DNA of 64,000 nt, taken from NCBI RefSeq assembly GCF_030272615.1, contig NC_081406.1, positions 230,696,896 through 230,760,895 of the forward strand, written 5' to 3'. This stretch comes from Cryptomeria japonica (lineage: Eukaryota > Streptophyta > Pinopsida > Cupressales > Cupressaceae). This document shows positions 57,603-64,000 of this stretch, one piece after another. Below the pieces are notes generated by a model that made no database searches, was not told the DNA's origin, and saw nothing but the letters and a program-made list of their open reading frames with translations. The position numbers and the translations under genes were made by a program. Position 1 is the first letter of the stretch; every line of letters starts with the position of its first letter.

Positions 57603-57614
57603 CAATCCCCCTTC
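57603..57614 (-). promoter_or_regulatory. Possible polypurine tract of the Tat-like element
   Basis: The minus strand reads GCAGAAGGGGGA just before T-GTTTTTATT. Its placement between the antisense ORF and the LTR-like region fits, but there is no second LTR in the window to confirm it. Confidence 0.45.
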
Positions 57615-58189
57615 TGCAAAGGTTTTAAAAAATGATTAATTTTTTTAAATCGATAATATTAGCATTCTGAAAACCCACTCTTGCTGAATTTTTGAATAAA
57701 ATTGATTTTTAAATCCATGATATTAACATCCAGATAGATATTGATGAAGACAGTTAACATTGGATTTTTTATTACCCTGATTAGCGTTTTGATACTAGAT
57801 TGATGAAATTTGATTTAGAGACTCTTGATTTTTTAGATAATGATTAGTTTTGATTACCTCAATTTGTGTGCTAGATAGGATAAAATTGATAGCGATCTCA
57901 TGATAAATGAGAGTCGTTGATAGGGGCTCAACGAGATTTGATAAAAATCTCACATGAGAAAAAAAGATAGATAGATTGGCTGATAGATAAATAGATAGAT
58001 AAATCAAGTTATTGATATGTCGATTTGGTATGATAATAGGAGCCTTTAGGTACTCTTCAGTGTTAGGAACATTTCTTGAAGACCTATAGTTTGATACAGG
58101 ATCTTACTCAGGTAGATCCGGATCTTATTCACTAATGTGGACTATCTTCATTAATAGATATGCCCTAATATACGATTAACCGATGGGGT

Positions 58190-60119
58190 TTGCTGGCTAC
58201 ATTGGCTGAGAGATGGCACAACAAACATAATACCTTTCATATACCTTAGGGTGAGATGACAATGACACTCGAGGATGTCTATCGAATACTAAGGATACCC
58301 GTGGTTGGGCATGTTGTCTATTATGATTTATATGAGTAGGGTGCGACATACGCATTGAGAAGGATCTTTGATGATGATAATATATGTGGGTATGATATTA
58401 ATTGGCAGGAGATGCTCGATTTAGATTATGATCCACTTCCTTCGGTACTGGTAGGATTTGTTGGTGGTTTCCTTTGTCTTGATCATAGGTCAAAGCGCTT
58501 ATTAATTGGATGGGACTTCTTCTTGGAGAAAATGATTTCACAAGGCACTAGGTTCTCTTGGGGATCTTGCATGTTAGCTCACTTATATTATGACTTGCAC
58601 CGGGTTGTTTACCAAATATCAATCACGTTATCAGTAGGTTTGACCCTTCTAGAGATATGGACTTGGGACCACTTACCTATCACACATCCACTATCAGATA
58701 GAGATCATCCAGTAGGGAGGCTCTATGTATATGGTTATCTAGGTCCAGTTGTCCAGCAAAAGCTGGGCAAACTAGAGTATTGAAGGTGAGTCCTGGATGA
58801 TCTTGACAATGTGATTTGGCGGTCATATAGAGATTATAAGCGATGGGCAAAGGATGCGCAGAGATGTCATTTGTTTTCTGCTCATGGTACCTCATTGGTC
58901 CTACTCCATACATCATTGAGCAGTTCATCATCACCTGAGTGTTACATCAGTATGGCAAAGTCCAGGCACTCCCACAGGGGACAACGTTGTATGCATGGAG
59001 GCGACGAGATGTGGCTACATAGGGCCTGACTATTTCTTATGATGTTGCCTATGCTGAGTATGAGAGCCTCAGAAGACAAGATTGGGACCACATGGTCCAT
59101 ATTATTGATTCAGGTGTTACAACAAAGTATGGCCAATATCTTCTAACACACCCATTTAAGAGATTGACTGCCTTGGATGAGTCAGTACTTGGGTTCGATG
59201 ATGGAGATGATAGGCCACCACGTCGGGCTCCTAGATGACTGAGAGAGAGAGGAGGGAGAGGAGACAGGGGAGATGGGGGAGGTAGAGATGATGGAGGAGA
59301 TGAAGGAGATGATAGAGGATATGGAGGAGATGAGAGAGGTGATAGTGGAAGAGATTATGGAGGGGATTATGAGGTGGATGATGATGGAGATGGAGTAGGG
59401 GATGCAGTGGCAGACATATCAGGAGCTAGCAGTTCTAGAGCTACTAGAGTGTCACCTATGGATTGGGTGACTAGGGTGGTTCAACAAAGGAGATCAAGAC
59501 ACATAGGAAAGGTTCAACAAGTTACATAGGCAAATCAGATACCACAGGTACCAGTAGAGGCCTCTGAGTGGACACTCATCAGGATGCCTTCTCACTAGCA
59601 GCATACACAGATTAGCAACTTGGAGAGTCAGGTTCAGTAGTTGGAGGGTCGGCTAGTAGAGAGAGACTCATAGATAGCATAGTTACAGGCTCAATGACAG
59701 AGTTACAGACATAGGTGACTCAGACGTAGACACAGGTGCAAACACAGATTGTTTCTCTCACGATAGAGAGAGATGCAACACTGGACAAGTGTAGATTGGT
59801 AGAGACACAAGTGACTGCATCCATAGGGACTAGGTCTGGGGAGGCCATTAGGGCCATCCAATGTTCAGATCGAGAGACAAAGTACTATCGTCAGCTATAT
59901 TATAATGTTGTTCCCATAGGTTAGAGGGCTCATGGTTTTTCAGAGATGAACAGGAGATCGAGGCAGAGCCATTCTGAGAGCCAAGGAGTGACATGGCCGC
60001 TTAGGAGAGATCCTCCAGCTGGGGACCCATGCACAGGGGCATCAGTTGGTATTACCAAGACTGCTACATCAGGATAGAGTTACACTTCACGTCCTAATGG
60101 TCACAGTGATAAGGGATAG
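58190..60119 (+). pseudogene. Plant mobile domain (PMD, MAIN/MAIL-like) protein, decayed
   Basis: The frame gives AERWHNKHNTFHIP-stop-GEMT and MTLEDVYRILRIPVVGHV, the PMD signature (usually FHLPCGEMTITLxDV). It continues DINWQEMLDLDYDP, then FFLEKMISQGTRFSWGSCML with AHLYYDLHRV, and LTLLEIWTWDHLPITHP, which corresponds to the W-x-W block of the domain. The conserved part ends near 58850. Then comes a Gly/Asp/Arg-rich tail (59240-59400) and a Gln-rich coiled coil (59600-59920), ending at TAG 60117. Stops and frameshifts interrupt it, several as CAG-to-TAG or CGA-to-TGA type changes. PMD proteins include host silencing factors and TE-borne copies. Its position, antisense between a Gypsy pol end (61841) and a polypurine tract (57603), suggests the antisense extra ORF known from Tat elements. 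Confidence 0.82.
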
Positions 60120-61840
60120 TGATTAATGATGTATACACCTTTTTGTGATGAGATATCGATGATTCTTGTGATATATTTTTGTGGTGTATCTCAGATATTT
60201 TGTGATATCATTGTACCTTTGGACCTCAATTATTTTTTTTGATTATGTGAGATGCAGTCAATTCTATATTATCTATATGATTATGATATTGTGGTTGTAT
60301 TTTCTCATGATGGTGATGCATTCTACTTTCTATATTATGATGCTTGTAATCTATTAGATGTATGCAATTGTTTACTTTATGTATGCCTATGTGATTATGT
60401 GATTTATTGATGACTGAATACAATGCATGATGGATCCTATTTGAGATGTTTATGCTTTTTAAAATGAATGATGTTATGATTCTATGGTGCGAAAATGATT
60501 TATGCAATGATGTTTTATGAATGATTTTATGTACTATGTGATGCCTATGTGATGATATGAGATTTTAACAATATGATATGCTTTCTTTTTGTTGTTTTTT
60601 GTGATTTTTGATGAAATGCAAATGACTTTATCACAATGATGTGAAATATGAAATGTATCATTTAACTAAATGTATTTTGATGAAATGCATGGCAATGACA
60701 TGTTATGATCTAAAATGCATGATACACAAATTATTTATTCATGTTGATGTCCAATGTAATCAATCACTTAATAAGAGAGATAACACCACTTGACCTCAAC
60801 CTCTAGAAAATGAGATTTGATCCCTTATGCATCTTGAATGTAGTATGCAATCTAATCTAAATATGCAAATATGCAAGTAATGTCATGTTATCATCGGATC
60901 AATCACTTTGATCATGTTTTCTATCATCATTGAGCCTTTAAAATGTGGTAAGCGAGTGCAAACATCGATGGTATAATTGAACCATGATAACCTGAGCACT
61001 ATTTACCTGGATATTCATATTGCAAGTTAACACAAGCATCAAGGTATAATGGAACAAGATGACCTGAGTGTAGCTTGCATGCAAACAGACAAAAGTTAAT
61101 CATCCTCCTGTGTAAACCCGAAACGTCATCAATGATATTTGATTGATCATGTCCTTTGACAAATTTACACAGTGATAATGATTAACTAACAAGTCGTAGA
61201 CAAAGAAAAGATTAGGATCCATTCTTGTTTCTCTAGTACAAGACATCCTTGAGTTACTCAGGATGCATGATAACAAAAATCAAAAGATAACAGTTGAACA
61301 TTCAAACTAAAGTATTTCAGATATGAGTCAGATTATATCATCCATTGATTTGGTGTTTGGCTTGATGTTAACTTGGATTTTGATAGTCACGTTCAATGTT
61401 GAATTTCTCGGTCTTTTCTTATGATTAACATTTCCTAACTGTTGCTTGTCTGATGCATTTTAGCTCAATGAAGATTATTACTAACTAAGTTCGAGATTTT
61501 GCCCCGTTAAAAAACACAACGGTATATATAGTGTGCCCAACCATGGTGGGTTTACAAATGAGGCCTACTTAGATACAAAAGGCTTTATTGTGGATATGTA
61601 CAATGATGAAGGATGGATGCAAGACAAGTGACCAAATAGATGGAGAAGCTAGCTGGCAAATGACATATGTTTCTAGGTTTTCACCTTTTGTTTTTATTGC
61701 ACTTTTTCTCTTATTCAATTTTTTTTTTCCTTTTCTGATATTTTTGGATTTTTCCTGTTTTTCTGATTTTTGGGGATTTTTTTTTTTTTCTTTTTTTTTT
61801 TTGTTTTTGGATTTTCTTCTTTTTTTTAATTTTCTACTTT
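60120..61840. other. No gene seen; spacer of the Tat-like element
   Basis: TGATG-rich AT sequence, then a T-rich block at 61700-61840 (A-rich on the minus strand). 60955-61080 has two related units (CATCGATGGTATAATTGAAC and CATCAAGGTATAATGGAACA). It fits the non-coding region downstream of pol. Confidence 0.5.
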
Positions 61841-62021
61841 TTAGGTATAAAATTTTTTCAGATGTATGCTATTGATGGATTCCTCGAGCTGATCTCCTTT
61901 TGGTGTTGATAACTGATAAGAACCAGATCCATATGCCACTGTGACAACCAAAGGACCCAACCAATTTATAAATTCCTTCCCACTATGTAATGATAGCATA
62001 CGTCCATGATAATGTTAAAGT
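61841..62021 (-). pseudogene. C-terminal end of a Tat-like Gypsy polyprotein (integrase tail)
   Basis: On the minus strand the last 60 codons give GRMLSLHSGKEF, NWLGPLVVTVAYGSGSYQLS, TPKGDQLEESINSIHLKKFY and a TAA stop at 61841-61843. The W-x-GP-x-VV, G-x-Y-x-L and N-x-x-x-L-x-x-FY pattern is the extreme C-terminus of integrase in plant Tat/Ogre Gypsy polyproteins. One stop lies near 62018. The rest of pol is displaced to the right by the Copia element that starts at 62022 and is outside the window. Only this exon-like tail is visible, but the match is specific. Confidence 0.8.
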
Positions 62022-63072
62022 TGTTGGTATTTTGGTATGGTTTTGTCATTGATGTCAACACCTACTAAAACTCTAGCACTTTGGAGATCCAACAACATTC
62101 ACTGGCAAGCAAGTGACTTATGTACAGTCACCGGTATATGGTACACCGGCAGGAAATAATGATCACTGGCACTTGGTATGACTTGGAAAACACTTGGTAA
62201 TGTCGAAGACATTGTTTGGACATCTTATCTTGGAGAATTGTTTATTGGCATATTCGTATTTGCATATTTGTTATTACCAACAAATAGGTTCAGGGTTACA
62301 CCGACAGGATTATCTTTTCCAGATCAGCATGGCACGCTATGGAGATGCCTAATTATTGTTGTAAATACATTAAGCCGACATGTTGAATTGGTTATTGCAT
62401 CGGATATTGTATTGTTTGTGAAATGATTTTATTGTAATTTCTTGTAGAGATGACCTACTAAAATTGGTTGTAGGTTGTGGTATAAATGTAAGATCTTAAT
62501 TGTAAGATCAAGTGTGGAATGCGAATAAGATTTGTGTGAAGGTATATGCGAGATTAAGCAGAGCTATACACACAGACATCATTTGAAGGTGAAGCTAGGT
62601 TTTTGTGAAAGCATATCAGAACTACACCAGTACTGAATCCAACATATGAAGATGCTATTTTGTGCAGTACATTCTTATTGGATTTAACCATCCAACTATA
62701 GTCAGTGTGACTCCCATTTGTGATTGAGCAGTGAGCTCTAGGCACTTGGCCTTTGTGCATCTGCAGACCCCATTTATGTACACTTACTATCTGCAGTAGT
62801 ATCATCTGATTGTGGGTAAGGTTTCCCACTGTGATTTTTCCCCTTACAGGGTTTCCACGTACAAATATTGGTGTCATGTGTTGTGGATGACTTTGTCTTT
62901 TAGTTTCATGCATTAATCTCTACCAATATTGCATTTATCTATTAAATCTGTCCACCGGTATAACAGACTGTTTCACCGGTATTAAGTAGTAATTTGATTG
63001 TTATTTTTGGTTTAATATTATTAGACAACTGATTCACCCTCCCCCACTCTTAGTTGTCTTCGGGACCTAACA
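62022..63072 (+). repeat. 5' LTR of the right Copia element (1,051 bp)
   Basis: TGTTGGTATTTTGGTATGGT to CTTCGGGACCTAACA. It has the U3 box TTTTGTCATTGATGTCAACA. The downstream half matches the LTR of pol-less copy 2: GAAGATGCTATT, GTCAGTGTGACT, GCAGTGAGCTCTAGGCA. It also has the CACTGTGATTTTTCCCC / GGGTTTCCACGT box at ~62815-62868 and the ATTCACCCTCCCCCACTCTTAG end box. The five bases before it are TAAAG; the partner lies outside the window. Confidence 0.9.
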
Positions 63073-63074
63073 AT

Positions 63075-63086
63075 TGGTATCAGAGC
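63075..63086 (+). promoter_or_regulatory. Primer-binding site of the right Copia element
   Basis: TGGTATCAGAGC, intact, two bases after the LTR end. Confidence 0.95.
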
Positions 63087-63129
63087 CTAGTTCTCTTTTT
63101 GCAGAAGTTTAATAGCTTGAGGAGATCCA

Positions 63130-64000
63130 ATGTCTACTAATTATTTCAGGAAGGATAGTCCTAAACTTGATGGAACCAACTATGGCATATGGAATATTAG
63201 AAAGGAGACACATCTGAATTGCATTGGAAAGGACATCTGGGAAGTTACAAAGAATTGTTATACTGTTATTACTTCCAGTTAGCCTAATCCACCTAACTTG
63301 ACTAAAGATGAGGAAAATGATTGCAAAGAAAGAGAAGCACTTTTGAGCGCATTAACATATCAGCAAATCATGGGATTATCAGATAGATCAACTGTTAAAG
63401 CTATTTGGGATCATTTGGAAACACTAAATGAAGGAGATTCTACACTCAAAATTGCAAAACTTGAAAGCTTTCGGGTCAAGTATGAAAATTTGAAAATGGA
63501 AGAAGATGAAAGAATTTCTACTTTTATGGAAAGAGTTAATGAAATTGTTTTGGGTATAAAATGTTATGGAGGAACCTTAAGTGAAGATGAAATTGTTTCA
63601 AAAGTTTTAAGAGGATTACCACCGGCATATAAAATGAAGGTTACTGCTATAAATGAGTTAAGAACAATGCCTAATACATTAGTAACTAGGGATACATTGA
63701 TTGGAAAACTTTCAGCCTTTGAAATTGAGGAATTTGGTCTTGTTGCTACTATAAAGACATATTTAGCCTTTAAATCATCAACATCATTTGCATCATCATT
63801 TGACAAATCTGATTGGAAAGCCTTTTATGCAAGAGAACTTGAGGAAAACAGGAAAGAAAATGAAGAACTTGAAGCACTATTTGCAAGGAAAATGCCTAAA
63901 GGTCCAGTTGGAAGTAAGTATGAAGGTAAAGCACCCTTTAAATGTTTTAACTGTAATAAGATTGGTCATATGGCTTCAAGATGCCCTGATAGACATGCTA
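63130..64000 (+). pseudogene. Copia gag with UBN2 domain, cut by the window edge
   Basis: Starts MSTNYFRKDSPKLDGTNYGI at 63130, the usual LxGxNYxxW start of Copia Gag. The UBN2 region follows: TVKAIWDHLETLNEGD, LKIAKLESFRVKYENLKMEE, FMERVNEIVLGIK, VLRGLPPAYKMKVTAI. At the edge comes a zinc knuckle CFNCNKIGHMASRC. The phase is open throughout except one TAG at 63280, where the flanking residues suggest a lost Gln codon. It would package the element RNA; protease to RNase H should follow beyond the edge. This is the best-preserved Gag in the window and a candidate helper for copy 2. Whether it has other lesions cannot be seen here. Confidence 0.9.

Noticed and set aside
57146-57619. 157-codon minus-strand frame as a host gene
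   Set aside because: Its core is the 30-bp minisatellite; the rest is K/N-rich low complexity, and the plus strand is open too.

Overview
The window looks like gene-poor nuclear DNA of a seed plant with a large genome; a gymnosperm is plausible but not proven. The evidence is plant Ty1/copia and Ty3/gypsy elements with plant-type primer-binding sites, fragments resembling plant NADP-malic enzyme, an AIF/FSP1-like oxidoreductase and the plant mobile domain, many old LTR copies inserted into one another, and AT-rich satellites. I found no intact host gene and no RNA gene.

Layout: 1-2266 is the 5' end of a Copia element on the minus strand (decayed gag, primer site, LTR). 4405-5643 holds exon relics of an NADP-malic enzyme. 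7411-9793 is an 84-bp satellite with a six-monomer higher-order period. 10803-20255 holds two copies of a ~380-bp block (10803 and 19137) that lead into unrelated coding relics, one of them AIF/FSP1-like (11742-12214), plus a decayed Gypsy gag and a long unknown reading frame (14158-17354). 20256-27372 is a complete pol-less LTR element (minus strand, target duplication AGAAA) that splits an older reading frame. 28377-33496 is a rearranged group of LTR ends. 33.5-37.1 kb is microsatellite, a foldback element and a 42-bp minisatellite. 37174-50557 is a Gypsy element with near-perfect 5-bp target duplications; it carries a Copia-type solo LTR (about 40360-41835) and, inside its own 5' LTR, a second complete pol-less element (43561-49763, duplication CCTTC). 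51364-52594 is a solo LTR with a perfect ATATG duplication. 57.3-62.0 kb is the 3' part of a minus-strand Tat-like Gypsy element with a plant-mobile-domain relic in antisense. 62022-64000 is the start of a plus-strand Copia element cut by the window edge.

The most interesting content is the pair of pol-less LTR elements. They are diverged from each other, lie in opposite orientations, and both encode (1) a coiled-coil protein with four CCHC zinc knuckles and (2) a protein of about 1,060-1,090 residues that I do not recognise. No protease, integrase, reverse transcriptase or RNase H is visible in either. Their LTR ends, primer sites and polypurine tracts resemble those of Copia elements at the window edges, so they probably move with help from an autonomous relative. 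The amount of LTR divergence agrees with the nesting: the host Gypsy LTRs and the 20-27 kb element differ by roughly 10%, the nested 43-49 kb element by roughly 5% (estimates by eye).
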